From: Rhodospirillales bacterium
GTDB lineage: Bacteria > Pseudomonadota > Alphaproteobacteria > UBA828
Assembly: GCA_028818855.1 (NCBI GenBank)
Contig: JAPPMY010000269.1
Span: forward strand, 1-56,992
Length of the DNA stretch: 56,992 nucleotides
Reading direction: 5' to 3'
Below the pieces are notes generated by a model that saw nothing but the letters and a program-made list of their open reading frames with translations, had not been told where the DNA came from and ran no database searches. How positions within the stretch are numbered: the stretch's first letter is position 1; each line of letters starts with the position of its first letter. A program made the translations under genes and the position numbers. Shown here piece by piece: positions 25,627 to 34,195 of this stretch.

Positions 25627-26487
25627 GTGGATCAGGTCGCCAACTATCTCTTCCAGATCGGCTTTTCGTTCTCGATCTTCATCCTGATCAGCCTCGGGCT
25701 CGCGGTCATCTTCGGGATGATGCGGGTCATCAACCTGGCGCAGGGCGAGTTCCTCATGCTCGGCGCCTACTTCTGCACGCTGGCCAACCAGGCCGGAATC
25801 AACCTCTGGCTCTCGTTCATTCTGGCGGCGCTCGCCGTCGGCCTCTTCGGCATCATCGTCGAGCGCTTCATCATCCAGTGGCTCTACGGCCGCATCATCG
25901 ACACGCTGCTCGCCACCTGGGGGCTCAGCCTGCTGCTGGTGGGCGGGGTCACCACGATCTTCGGGCCGCAGACCGAGAGCGTGGCGGCACCGCTCGGCAA
26001 CGTGCAGGTGGGCGCCTTCGGGTTCCCCATCTACGGCCTCGTGATGATGGCGATCGCCGTGGCCCTGCTGGGGGCGGTCTACGCCTTCTGGCGCTTCACC
26101 CGCTTCGGGCTGATCGTGCGCGGCACCATGCAGAACCCGAATATCTCCGCGGCACTGGGCGTCAACCGCAGCCTCGTCTACATGCTGACCTTCGCCTTCG
26201 GCTCGGCGCTCACCGGGCTCGCCGGCGCGGTGCTGGCGCCCATCGTCGGCGCCTATCCCACGCTCGGCATCGTCTACGTCGCCAAGGCCTTCATCACGGT
26301 CATCACCGGCGGCCATCTGCCGCTGATCGGCACGGTGAGCGCGTCCAGCCTCTTCAGCACCATCGACGGCATCGTCGCCACCGTCTCCAGCTCGGTGATC
26401 GGCGAGATGACGGTGCTCTTCGTCGCCATCATCCTGCTGCGGCTGCTGCCGCTCGGGATCACCGGGCGCATGACGCGGGGCGTCTGA
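25627..26487 (+). CDS. ABC transporter permease (LivH/UrtB family)
   Basis: A 286-residue inner membrane protein starting at GTG 25627 with about eight hydrophobic segments. LGLAVIFGMMRVINLAQGEF is the LivH/UrtB signature near the N-terminus, and GLIVRGTMQNPNISAALGVN is the coupling-loop region that contacts the ATPase. It would form the channel together with the LivM-like protein, whose ATG lies 3 bp after the stop. Confidence 0.92.
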   Translation: MDQVANYLFQIGFSFSIFILISLGLAVIFGMMRVINLAQGEFLMLGAYFCTLANQAGINLWLSFILAALAVGLFGIIVERFIIQWLYGRIIDTLLATWGLSLLLVGGVTTIFGPQTESVAAPLGNVQVGAFGFPIYGLVMMAIAVALLGAVYAFWRFTRFGLIVRGTMQNPNISAALGVNRSLVYMLTFAFGSALTGLAGAVLAPIVGAYPTLGIVYVAKAFITVITGGHLPLIGTVSASSLFSTIDGIVATVSSSVIGEMTVLFVAIILLRLLPLGITGRMTRGV

Positions 26488-26490
26488 GCG

Positions 26491-27609
26491 ATGATCCGCG
26501 GCGTCATCGCCATGCAGCACTCGAGCGAGAAGCCCAGGTGGTGGTGGTGGGCGTTCATCGCAGCGCTCGCGGCCTTCTTCATCACCATGCCCTTCCACCT
26601 GGAGATATTCGTCATCCTGGAGATGTCGCGCTTCTTCGGGATGGCGATGCTGGCGCTCAGCATGGGCTTCCTCTGGGGCTTCAGCGGGATCCTGAGCTTC
26701 GGGCAGACGGCGTTCTTCGGCCTCGGCGGCTACGGCTTCACCGTGCTGGCGCTGAACACGGGCGAGACCACGGGCTCGGTCTTCTTCGCCGTGGCGCTCG
26801 GCGCGGCGGGTGCCGGCATCCTCGGCTACTTCATGATCTACGGCCGCATCAGCGAGATCTATCTCAGCGTCATCACCCTGGTCTTCACGCTGATCCTGGA
26901 GAAGGGCATCCGCGCCACCTCGGGCGATCAGTACGTCATCGGCAAGGTGCGGCTGAACGGGCAGAACGGCATCCCCACCGTGCCGCAGCTCGACGTGCCG
27001 TGGAACCCGAGCGTGCAGCTCGACATCAACTGGTTCTTCTGGGTCGGCGCCGTGCTCATGATCCTGGTCTACATCGGGCTCCGGATGATCCTGACCACGC
27101 CCTTCGGCCGGGTGCTGGTCGGTATCCGCGAGAACGAGCGCAGGACCGAGCTGCTGGGCTACGACACGCGGCGCTACAAGCTCGCGGCCTTCATGCTGGC
27201 GGGCGGCGTGGCCGGGCTCGGCGGCGCGCTCTACGCCATCTCGATCCCGCTGGCGCACCCGGAGATGTTCAGCCTGGGGCGGGCTGCGGACGTCATCATG
27301 TGGGTGCTGGTGGGCGGCAAGGGCACGCTGATCGGGCCGATCGCGGGCGTCTTCGCCATCGAGCACTTCAAGGGCTGGCTCGGCACGCAGGGCGTGGGCC
27401 AGGTCACGCTGGTGCTGGGCGCGGTGCTGATCCTCTTCGTCCTCGTCTTCCAGCGGGGCCTGGTGCCGAGCATCGGCTCCCTGCCGGGCCTCTGGCAGGA
27501 CCGCGCGTCGATCCGGCGGCGGCTGGGGGAGATCGCAGCGGACGCCCGGATGTTGACGGGGCGCAGGCCCCGGCCGCACCGGAGAGGGCGTGAGGGGGGC
27601 CGGCCGTGA
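26491..27609 (+). CDS. ABC transporter permease (LivM/UrtC family)
   Basis: A 372-residue permease with about nine membrane segments. MAMLALSMGFLWGFSGILSFGQ is the LivM/UrtC hallmark, and GRVLVGIRENERRTELLGYD is the ATPase-coupling loop. The C-terminus is arginine-rich and cytoplasmic. Its stop overlaps the GTG of the next ATPase gene (GTGA at 27606-27609), so the two are translationally coupled. Confidence 0.92.
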   Translation: MIRGVIAMQHSSEKPRWWWWAFIAALAAFFITMPFHLEIFVILEMSRFFGMAMLALSMGFLWGFSGILSFGQTAFFGLGGYGFTVLALNTGETTGSVFFAVALGAAGAGILGYFMIYGRISEIYLSVITLVFTLILEKGIRATSGDQYVIGKVRLNGQNGIPTVPQLDVPWNPSVQLDINWFFWVGAVLMILVYIGLRMILTTPFGRVLVGIRENERRTELLGYDTRRYKLAAFMLAGGVAGLGGALYAISIPLAHPEMFSLGRAADVIMWVLVGGKGTLIGPIAGVFAIEHFKGWLGTQGVGQVTLVLGAVLILFVLVFQRGLVPSIGSLPGLWQDRASIRRRLGEIAADARMLTGRRPRPHRRGREGGRP

Positions 27610-28346
27610 GCGAGGCTGCGCGCGAGCCGGGCGTCATCCTGGAGACGAAGGCGCTGGAGAAGCGCTTCGGCGGCGTGAGCGCGATCGCGGGCGTGGACTT
27701 CTCGCTCACGCGGGGCGAGCTCCGCTGCCTGATCGGCCCGAACGGCGCCGGCAAAAGCACCTTCTTCAAGATGCTCACCGCCCAGATCAGGCCGTCGAGC
27801 GGGCAGGTGCTGTTCGAGGGCCGCGACATCAGCCGCGCGCACCCGCACGAGATCTCGCGGCTCGGCATCGGCATCAAGAACCAGGTGCCGGACGTCTACG
27901 ACGGGATCACCGTGGACGAGAACCTGTGGCTGGCGGCGCGCTTCCGCCACGGCGCGCGGGCCGCGCGCACCAAGGTGGACGAGACGCTCGCCCGGCTCGA
28001 TCTCGGCGACATCCGCTGGCAGATGCTGGGCGCTTTGGCCCACGGCCAGCGCCAGTGGGTCGAGTTCGGCATGGTGATGGCGCTCGAGCCCGAGATCATC
28101 CTGCTCGACGAGCCGACGGCGGGCATGAGCATCGAGGAGACCAACCGCACGGCGGCGCTGATCCGCGAGGTGAACCGGACCACCACCATCGTCGTGGTCG
28201 AGCACGACATGCAGTTCATCCGCCAGATCGCCGATGTCGTCACCGTCTTCCACCAGGGCCGCATCCTGGCCGAGGACACCATGGCGCGCATCCAGGCCAA
28301 CCAGGCCGTGCGCGAGGTCTACCTGGGGACTTCGGGCCTTGCTTGA
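27606..28346 (+). CDS. ABC transporter ATP-binding protein (LivG/UrtD family)
   Basis: A 246-residue ATPase. Walker A GPNGAGKST (residues about 45-53), signature region ALAHGQRQWVEFGMVM, Walker B IILLDEPTAGMS and switch histidine VVEHDMQFIRQ. The signature AHGQRQW rather than LSGGQ is the form seen in UrtD, again pointing to the urea/amide subgroup of the HAAT family. GTG start at 27606 overlaps the permease stop; the stop overlaps the next gene. Confidence 0.93.
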   Translation: MSEAAREPGVILETKALEKRFGGVSAIAGVDFSLTRGELRCLIGPNGAGKSTFFKMLTAQIRPSSGQVLFEGRDISRAHPHEISRLGIGIKNQVPDVYDGITVDENLWLAARFRHGARAARTKVDETLARLDLGDIRWQMLGALAHGQRQWVEFGMVMALEPEIILLDEPTAGMSIEETNRTAALIREVNRTTTIVVVEHDMQFIRQIADVVTVFHQGRILAEDTMARIQANQAVREVYLGTSGLA

Positions 28347-29031
28347 TGTGGAAGGCCTGGGCGCCGGCTACGGCCGCATCCCGATCCTGAACGGGATCGA
28401 TTTCTCCATCGCGCGCGGCGAGATCGTGGGCGTGCTCGGCCACAACGGCATGGGCAAGACGACGCTCTTGCGCACGCTGATGGGGGAGATCCGCGCCACC
28501 GGCGGGAGCATCCGCTTCGAGGACGAGGACATCACCCGGCTTGCCATGCACCGGCGCGCGCGGCTTGGCATCGGCTACGTGCCGCAGGGCCGCGACATCT
28601 ATCCGCAGCTCAGCGTCATGGACAACCTGCGCATGGGCGAGATCGTGCGCCGCGGCCAGAGCGCCGTGCCGGAGCTGCTGGAGTATTTCCCGCTGCTGGA
28701 GGGGCTGCTGGAGCGGCCGGGGCGCGCGCTCTCCGGCGGCGAGCAGCAGATCCTGGCGCTCGCCCGCTGCCTCGCCGGCCGCCCGCGCCTCGTGCTGCTC
28801 GACGAGCCCACCGAGGGCATCCAGCCCTCGATCGTCGACCAGATCCAGGCGAAGCTCGCCGAGCTTGCCGCGGCGCTCGACCTCACGGTGCTGCTGGTGG
28901 AGCAGAACCTCCGCTTCATCCAGGCGCTGGCGGAGCGGGTGCTCATCATGCAGAAGGGCGCCATCGTCGCCACCATCGCGCCCGACCAGCTCTCCGACCA
29001 GGCCATCGTGGACGAGTACCTGGGTATCTGA
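28339..29031 (+). CDS. ABC transporter ATP-binding protein (LivF/UrtE family)
   Basis: A 230-residue ATPase if started at the TTG 28339, giving LLDVEGLGAGYG, which fits the family N-terminus; GTG 28348 is the alternative. Both lie at or just past the end of the preceding gene. Walker A GHNGMGKTT, signature ALSGGEQQILALARCLAG, Walker B LVLLDEPTEGIQPSIV and LLVEQNLRFIQ are intact. It completes the five-gene importer. A weak AGGGC-AGGC-GCCCT hairpin (29031-29044) immediately follows the stop. Confidence 0.92.
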   Translation: MLDVEGLGAGYGRIPILNGIDFSIARGEIVGVLGHNGMGKTTLLRTLMGEIRATGGSIRFEDEDITRLAMHRRARLGIGYVPQGRDIYPQLSVMDNLRMGEIVRRGQSAVPELLEYFPLLEGLLERPGRALSGGEQQILALARCLAGRPRLVLLDEPTEGIQPSIVDQIQAKLAELAAALDLTVLLVEQNLRFIQALAERVLIMQKGAIVATIAPDQLSDQAIVDEYLGI

Positions 29032-29046
29032 GGGCAGGCGCCCTGT

Positions 29047-29078
29047 CTGACGCGCGCGGGACCTTTCAGCCCCGCACG
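29047..29078. repeat. Partial copy of the GTCGC...ACCTTTCAG palindromic repeat
   Basis: GCGGG (29056-29060), loop ACCTTTCAGC and CCCGC (29071-29075) match the hairpin of the copy at 8997-9022, including the shared ACCTTTCAG loop. The GGGTGACTCTT half is missing. It lies in the 169-bp gap 29032-29200 before the DUF3486 gene; the rest of the gap shows no gene. Confidence 0.6.
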
Positions 29079-29200
29079 ATGGACCCGGACCATGGTGCGG
29101 TGGACGGGGCGGGCGGGTGGGGGCAGGGTTTGGGGATGCGGTGCGCGGATCATCAGGCCGGCGGGGCGGCCGGGCCGGACGGGCGCGGGAGAGGCGGCTG

Positions 29201-29803
29201 ATGGCGCGGCGCTCGACCGTCGAGCTGCTGCCGCCGCCGATACTGGCGGTCGTCCACGAGGCGATCGTCGAGGGCGCCACCATCGACGAGATCGTGCGCC
29301 GCATGCGCGCGGAGGGCGGCCGCTGCTCGCGCTCGGCCGTCAACCGCTACGTCAGGCCGCGACGCGAAATGCTGCGGCGCTGGCGTGAGGAAGCGGCGCT
29401 CGCCGATTTCCGGCGCACGTCGCTCGGCGGACAGCCCGAGGGCGAAAGCGGGCGGCAAGCGCTTGAGACGCTCAGGTCTCTCGCCATGCGCGCCGCCACC
29501 GTCCTCGACAGAGAAGAGAAGCCGCCGGACGTCGATCAGATCGCCACGCTGGCGCTCGCCATGCAGCGCATCGAGGGCGCCGGCAGGAGCGGCGCGGACC
29601 GCCAGGGCGCGGCTGCACGCGGTGTCACGCCACTCCCGGGCTGGCCCCGGTCCCCCGAGGAGCAGGCGAAGGGCCTCTCCGTCGATGCCATCAACCACAT
29701 CCGCGCCGCCGTCGAGGGCTATTGGGGCTTCGGGGAGCCGGACTACCGACACGGGTCGCCCGATGGCAGCGCCTCCGAGCCGGGCCGGCTTGAGCCGCCA
29801 TGA
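29201..29803 (+). CDS. Mu gp27-like protein (DUF3486), orphan phage-type DNA-binding protein
   Basis: A 200-residue protein starting MARRSTVELLPPPILAVVHE, the characteristic opening of DUF3486 proteins, which in Mu-like phages lie next to the large terminase gene and are thought to be the small terminase subunit. Residues about 25-50 (EGATIDEIVRRM, CSRSAVNRYVRP) look like a helix-turn-helix. The C-terminal part is helical then disordered. A GGGAGAGG site precedes ATG 29201. There is no terminase, portal or other phage gene nearby. Its last codons and stop lie inside a 10-bp repeat array, and copies of a palindromic repeat lie on each side. Function in the chromosome is unknown. Confidence 0.75.
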   Translation: MARRSTVELLPPPILAVVHEAIVEGATIDEIVRRMRAEGGRCSRSAVNRYVRPRREMLRRWREEAALADFRRTSLGGQPEGESGRQALETLRSLAMRAATVLDREEKPPDVDQIATLALAMQRIEGAGRSGADRQGAAARGVTPLPGWPRSPEEQAKGLSVDAINHIRAAVEGYWGFGEPDYRHGSPDGSASEPGRLEPP

Positions 29804-29900
29804 GCCACTTTGGACCGCTTGCGCCGGGCCAGTTTGTGCCAGTTTGTGCCACTATGTGCCATTATGGACCGGTATAGGCCGGTATAGGCCGCATTAACGC
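29797..29900 (+). repeat. Degenerate 10-bp tandem repeat array (AGTTTGTGCC type)
   Basis: In perfect 10-bp register from 29831 to 29900 the units are AGTTTGTGCC twice, ACTATGTGCC, ATTATGGACC, GGTATAGGCC twice and GCATTAACGC. Two earlier units (29797-29806 GCCATGAGCC and 29807-29816 ACTTTGGACC) are separated by a 14-bp imperfect unit. The stop codon TGA of the DUF3486 gene (29801-29803) is inside the first unit. Most units end in CC. The 10-bp spacing is close to one helical turn, as expected of a multimer binding site. Confidence 0.8.
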
Positions 29901-29939
29901 TCCATTCCGGCGAATTCCGGAATACGGCCGGTCCCGGGC

Positions 29940-29986
29940 GGGTGACTCTTTTTGTCGCGCTCGCGACCCTTCGGGCGCGAGCGACA
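29940..29986. repeat. Full copy of the GGGTGACTCTT...GTCGC palindromic repeat
   Basis: GGGTGACTCTTTTTGTCGC at 29940-29958 matches the copies at 8941 and 8980. The following bases form a strong hairpin: GTCG (29954-29957) with CGAC (29982-29985), CTCGCG (29960-29965) with CGCGAG (29976-29981), and a CCC-TTC-GGG top. It lies in the 283-bp gap 29804-30086; apart from the 10-bp array and a small ATTCCGG-repeat at 29913-29935, nothing else is seen there. Confidence 0.75.
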
Positions 29987-30086
29987 TGCCGCTGGAGGCG
30001 GGGCCGGGCATGAACTAGCATTCGGGCCGGACCGCCCGGCGCGCGTGGCCGGGCCGGCGCGGCAAAGAGCGGGCGAGGAGTGCGCC

Positions 30087-30863
30087 ATGGCGCGATCGAA
30101 GATTCTGCTGGCGGGCGAATCGTGGGTGACGACGGCGACGCACGTGAAGGGCTTCGACCAGTTTCCCACGGTCACCTTTCATCGCGGCGCGGATGCGCTG
30201 GCCGACGCGCTGGCCGACAGCGACTTCGCGCTCACCTACATGCCGGCGCACGAGGCGCAGACGCACTTTCCCTCGACCCTCGCGGGCTTGCGGGAATACG
30301 ACGCCGTCATCCTCAGCGACATCGGCGCCAACACCCTCCTCCTGCATCCCGATACGTGGATCGACAGCAAGCCCACGCCGAACCGGCTCAAGCTCATCCG
30401 CGACTACGTGGGCGAAGGCAGAGGCCTGATGATGGTCGGCGGCTACTACAGCTTCCAGGGCATCAACGCGGGCGCGCGCTACCGGGGAACGCCGGTCGAG
30501 GACGTGCTGCCCGTGACGATCCTTCCCTGGGACGACCGCGTCGAGGTGCCGGAGGGATTCCGGGCGGAGGTTCAGGGGTCTGGCGCCCACCCGATCCTGG
30601 ACGGCCTCGGCGCCGAGTGGCCGCTGCTGCTGGGCTACAACGAGGTCGCGCTGAAGGAGGGGGCGGAGCTGCTGCTGAAGGTCCCGGACGAAGCCGGCGG
30701 TCATCCCCTGCTGGCGACGGGCGCCTACGGCAAGGGCCGCGCGATCGCCTGGACGTCGGACATCGGCCCGCACTGGTGCCCGCCCGATTTCGTCGCGTGG
30801 GCGGGCTACGGTCGCCTCTGGCGCCAGTGCCTCGCGTGGCTGACGGAGGCCGCGGGCTCCTGA
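30087..30863 (+). CDS. Class I glutamine amidotransferase-like protein (GATase1_like)
   Basis: A 258-residue protein. YDAVILSDIGANTLLLHPDTW, IRDYVGEGRGLMMVGGYYSFQG and ILPWDDRVEVPEGF match the putative glutamine amidotransferase family with a ThuA/flavodoxin-like fold. The nucleophile position of true amidotransferases (elbow Cys) is not evident; GGYYS occupies that place, so enzyme activity is doubtful. The end (GRAIAWTSDIGPHWCPPDFVAWAGY) is also typical. ATG 30087 has GCGAGGAG upstream. First of a run of hydrolase-like genes. Confidence 0.75.
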   Translation: MARSKILLAGESWVTTATHVKGFDQFPTVTFHRGADALADALADSDFALTYMPAHEAQTHFPSTLAGLREYDAVILSDIGANTLLLHPDTWIDSKPTPNRLKLIRDYVGEGRGLMMVGGYYSFQGINAGARYRGTPVEDVLPVTILPWDDRVEVPEGFRAEVQGSGAHPILDGLGAEWPLLLGYNEVALKEGAELLLKVPDEAGGHPLLATGAYGKGRAIAWTSDIGPHWCPPDFVAWAGYGRLWRQCLAWLTEAAGS

Positions 30864-30899
30864 GACGGGCCCGGCCCGAGCCGGCGCCGACCGGGGCAC

Positions 30900-31628
30900 A
30901 TGAGCGGGCAGCGAGCGGATGGAGCGCACCCGGCAGAGGGCGCGCGCCGGGCCGGCGTACCCGCCGCGGTGCTGGCGCTCTCGACCGTCGCGCTCCTGGC
31001 GGCGGGCGGCATCGGCGCGCGCTACGGGGTGCGGGGCGACTTCGATGCGATCCATGTCCTGCTCAGCCTCTTCTTCGCGGTCAATCTGGTGATCTGCTAC
31101 TGGGAGATCTGCCTCTTCCTCAGGCGGGACGACGTCGCGGCGCGGGCCGCATACTGGCGGGAGCGGCAGCGCGAGACGGGCCGGACCCCGGCGGTGGAGT
31201 TCCTTCGCCAGAGGGTTCCGCTGGCGCGGATCGCCTCGCCCGCGCTCTGGGCGGACGTGTGGGCTGCTTACGCCCGGTACGACGGCTCCTACGCCGACCG
31301 GCGCACCTACGGCTTCAACGTCGACATCGCCAACGGCTTCGCGACGCCGATCCCGACGCTGATCCTCTGGGCCGCCTATACGGCCGACCTGATGCCGGCG
31401 CTGGTGGCGGGCATCATCGGGACGATGCTGTTCTGGCAGCTCGCCTACATGACCTCGGTCTACTGGGTGAGCTTCTTCGTGGCCGGGCGGCAGGCGCGGC
31501 TCAGCCGGCGCGAGAGGTGCATCTACATCTATGCGATGAACTGCCCGTGGGTGCTGTTCGCGCTGCTCGGGCTCTACGTCTCCATCCGCCTGATCGTGGA
31601 CGGCGACTACGGCGTGCTCGGCGCCTGA
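30900..31628 (+). CDS. Hypothetical membrane protein
   Basis: A 242-residue protein with hydrophobic segments near residues 21-40, 48-70, 138-160, 164-185 and 205-228, so about five transmembrane helices. Between the second and third lies a soluble stretch with FLRRDDVAARAAYWRERQRETGR. I do not recognise the family. It follows the amidotransferase-like gene by 36 bp and overlaps the tail of the convergent deacetylase gene by 22 bp. No signal or catalytic motif is seen. Confidence 0.75.
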   Translation: MSGQRADGAHPAEGARRAGVPAAVLALSTVALLAAGGIGARYGVRGDFDAIHVLLSLFFAVNLVICYWEICLFLRRDDVAARAAYWRERQRETGRTPAVEFLRQRVPLARIASPALWADVWAAYARYDGSYADRRTYGFNVDIANGFATPIPTLILWAAYTADLMPALVAGIIGTMLFWQLAYMTSVYWVSFFVAGRQARLSRRERCIYIYAMNCPWVLFALLGLYVSIRLIVDGDYGVLGA

Positions 31629-32545
31629 GCCTGCGCGCCTGCGGGGTCCGCCCCGCCCGCGCCGTTGAACGGCTGGCGGCGCTTGAAGTCCGCCGCCATC
31701 TCCCCCTTGGTCACCATGCGCACGCCGGAGTGCGCCATGATGTGGTCGATCAGCCGCTCCACCATCATCAGCACCTGCGGCTTGCCGGCGCAGTCGGGAT
31801 GGATCACGCAGCAGTAGATGGCGTAGTCGTAGTGGCGGTAGATCCAGTCGAACTGGTCGCGCCAGATCTCCTCGATGTCGCGCGGGTTCACCCAGCCGTG
31901 GCTGTTGGGGAAGGTCTTGACGAACATCATGGGCGGCGCGTCGTCGAGGTACCAGCTCGCCGGCAGCTCGACGAGGTCGACCGGCTCGCCCGGCACCCAG
32001 GGCTTCATCCACTCGGCCGCGTCCCTGCTGTAGTCGATCTTGGTCCAGCGGTCGCCCTTGCGCAGGTAGTAGGGGGAGTAGTCGTCCTCCATGAGGCTGC
32101 TGTCGTAGGTGAAGCCGCGCTCGGTCAGCAGGTCGATGGTGTTGGGGCTGAGCTCCCACCACGGCGCCACGTAGCCGGTGGGCCGCACGCCGCTGAGATC
32201 GGTCACCAGCTCCACGCACCTGTCGAGGACGTCGACCTCCTGCTGGCGGGACATGGCGAGCGGGTTCTCGTGGGTGTAGCCGTGGACGCCGATCTCGTGG
32301 CCCTGCTTCGCCACCATCTCCGCCTCCCGCGGGAAGCTCTCGATGGAATGGCCGGTGATGTCCCAGGTCGTCCTGATGCCGTAGCGGGCGAACATCTCCA
32401 GGATGCGCGGCACCCCCTGGCGTGCGGCGAAGACGCCGCGCGAGATGTCGCAGGGGGAATCGGCGCCGCCGAACGATCCGATCCAGAGCGAAACCGCATC
32501 GAAGTGCGGATTGAAGCAAACCTGGATGTCCTTTGCCGTGCCCAT
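31607..32545 (-). CDS. Polysaccharide deacetylase-family protein (NodB fold)
   Basis: A 312-residue carbohydrate esterase 4-like protein without signal peptide. The metal site is visible as Asp16 in FNPHFDAVSLW and His88/His92 in GHEIGVHGYTHENP; RTTWDITGHSIESFP and GYVAPWWELS continue the fold. Cytoplasmic members of this branch, such as PuuE-type allantoinases and N-deacylases, act on small molecules rather than on polymers. Given neighbouring hydrolases and the urea/amide-type importer, an amide or ureide substrate is possible; this is inference. Confidence 0.85.
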   Translation of the reverse strand: MGTAKDIQVCFNPHFDAVSLWIGSFGGADSPCDISRGVFAARQGVPRILEMFARYGIRTTWDITGHSIESFPREAEMVAKQGHEIGVHGYTHENPLAMSRQQEVDVLDRCVELVTDLSGVRPTGYVAPWWELSPNTIDLLTERGFTYDSSLMEDDYSPYYLRKGDRWTKIDYSRDAAEWMKPWVPGEPVDLVELPASWYLDDAPPMMFVKTFPNSHGWVNPRDIEEIWRDQFDWIYRHYDYAIYCCVIHPDCAGKPQVLMMVERLIDHIMAHSGVRMVTKGEMAADFKRRQPFNGAGGADPAGAQAQAPSTP

Positions 32546-32712
32546 CGTCTCGCCTCCCTCTCTCGCAGCATCGCGGTCTGCGGCGATGATAGCGCGCGAT
32601 GGCGCGGCGGGCCGCCTTTTCCGCCTTCTCTCAGCCGTGCGCGCGCGCTACGCTCGGCCAAAGGGTCGGTGCAAGGGATGCGCGGCCGGCGGCGGCCGCG
32701 GGGAGGCGAGCG

Positions 32713-33804
32713 ATGACCAAGCCGGTGCTGAACCTGACGGGCGATCCCAGGGATCGCGGCCGTGCCCACGGCGAGATCCTGGCAGGCGAGATCGACCAGA
32801 ACCTCGACCGCTACCTCAAGCGCTTCCAGCTCCTCGGCTTCGAGAAGGACGTGCTGATGGCCGAGTCCGCGACGTGGGCCGAGGCGCTCCGCCCCAGGGA
32901 TCCGATCTTCTGGGAGGAGATCGACGGCGTGGTCGAGGGCTCGGGCCGGAGCCTGGAGGAGATCACGCTGCTCAACGTCCGCTACGAGCTGCTCGTCGGC
33001 ATGATGAAGGGCAAGGCGCAGGCCGGCGGCCCGCCCGCCGGGGCGGACGGCTGCACCTCGTTCGCGGTGCTGCCCGAGCGCTCGAAGAACGGCGACACCG
33101 TGATCGGGCAGAACTGGGACTGGGTGCGCGACATCAACACCGCGGTCTCCCGGGTGACGCGCGACGACGGGCCGGACTTCATCCACATCGGCGAGGTCGG
33201 CACCATCGGCGGCATGCAGGGCGTGAACGAGCACGGCATCGGCGTCTGCATCAACGCCATGATGACGACGGAGGACGGCACTTACGAATACGAGAAGCCC
33301 TTCCGCATGCGGGTGCGGGACATCCTGAACGCCCGCAACATGCAGGAGGCGATCCTCGCGATCTGCGGCACCAACCGCACGGTCTCCATGAACTTCATCA
33401 TCGGGCACGAGGACGGCATCGCCATCGACATCGAGACGAGCCCCGACAAGGAGGCCTTCATCTACCCCGACGACGGGCTGCTCACCCACTCCAACCACTT
33501 CTGCGCGCTCGACGTGGAATCGGAGGTGGTGAAGCTCTGGCCCAACACCATGTACCGCCACGTGCGCCTGGAGAGGCTGCTGCGGCAGTCGCAGGAACTC
33601 GACGTGCCGGCGATCGGGGAGGCCATGGCCGACCACTTCGCCCATCCGCATTCGATCTGCGCGCACTACGACGAGGACGAGCCGGAGAACCTGCGGCTGG
33701 AGACCAACCATTCGGTCGTGATCTCGCTGAAGCAGCGGACGCTCCACATCACCGACACCCAGCCCTGCCGGTCCTCGTTCGAGGCCTATCCGCTGGCCGC
33801 GTGA
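32713..33804 (+). CDS. C45-family autoproteolytic acyltransferase/hydrolase
   Basis: A 363-residue Ntn-hydrolase of peptidase family C45 (acyl-CoA:6-aminopenicillanate acyltransferase type). The autocleavage site is Gly113-Cys114 in ADGCTSFAV; after cleavage Cys114 would be the N-terminal nucleophile. Also present are GRAHGEILAGEI, GQNWDW, NEHGIGVCINAM and THSNHF. Such enzymes hydrolyse or transfer acyl groups on small amides; penicillin chemistry need not be involved. ATG 32713 has GGGAGG upstream. Confidence 0.88.
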   Translation: MTKPVLNLTGDPRDRGRAHGEILAGEIDQNLDRYLKRFQLLGFEKDVLMAESATWAEALRPRDPIFWEEIDGVVEGSGRSLEEITLLNVRYELLVGMMKGKAQAGGPPAGADGCTSFAVLPERSKNGDTVIGQNWDWVRDINTAVSRVTRDDGPDFIHIGEVGTIGGMQGVNEHGIGVCINAMMTTEDGTYEYEKPFRMRVRDILNARNMQEAILAICGTNRTVSMNFIIGHEDGIAIDIETSPDKEAFIYPDDGLLTHSNHFCALDVESEVVKLWPNTMYRHVRLERLLRQSQELDVPAIGEAMADHFAHPHSICAHYDEDEPENLRLETNHSVVISLKQRTLHITDTQPCRSSFEAYPLAA

Positions 33805-33838
33805 GCGCAGGCCCGCGGGGCTCGGGCGGGGCCGCGCC

Positions 33839-34180
33839 ATGTGCGCCTTCTGCGCGATGATGGCGGACGGCAGCACCCACTGGACCGAGGCCGGCAGCGA
33901 CTCCGGGCGGACGGCGGAGGCCGAGAGCGGGCGTGCACGCTACCTCGGCCGGCTGCGCCGCGTCGCGCTGGTCAACCGGATCCTCGACCACTACGGCTGC
34001 GAGGCGTCGGACTGGGCCAACAACCAGTACGTCGTGCGCAGCCGCGCCGGGCGGACGAGCATGGTGGCGCACCTGCCCCAGGTGTGGGCGGCGGCGGAGG
34101 AGATCGCAGGCCGCCCGCTCGACCCGCTCGACCCGGATCTGCTGGACTCGCTGCGCCGCGCCATGCACGCGCCGAACTGA
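33839..34180 (+). CDS. Hypothetical small MCxxC protein
   Basis: A 113-residue protein of unknown family beginning MCAFCAMMADGSTHWTE. The N-terminal CxxC could bind metal or be redox active. A helical middle (RARYLGRLRRVALVNRILDHYG) is followed by NNQYVVRSRAGRTSMVAHLPQVW and an amphipathic end. It sits 34 bp after the C45 gene and 15 bp before the cysteine hydrolase gene, so it probably belongs with them. The ribosome binding site is weak; coding is supported by position and conserved-looking composition. Confidence 0.65.
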   Translation: MCAFCAMMADGSTHWTEAGSDSGRTAEAESGRARYLGRLRRVALVNRILDHYGCEASDWANNQYVVRSRAGRTSMVAHLPQVWAAAEEIAGRPLDPLDPDLLDSLRRAMHAPN

Positions 34181-34195
34181 CCGGACCGCGCACCG

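Noticed and set aside
29831-29900. CRISPR array
   Set aside because: Units are 10 bp with no spacers between them and no cas genes are in the window.
29032-30086. Mu-like prophage
   Set aside because: Only one phage-type gene is present; no transposase, terminase, portal, head or tail genes flank it.
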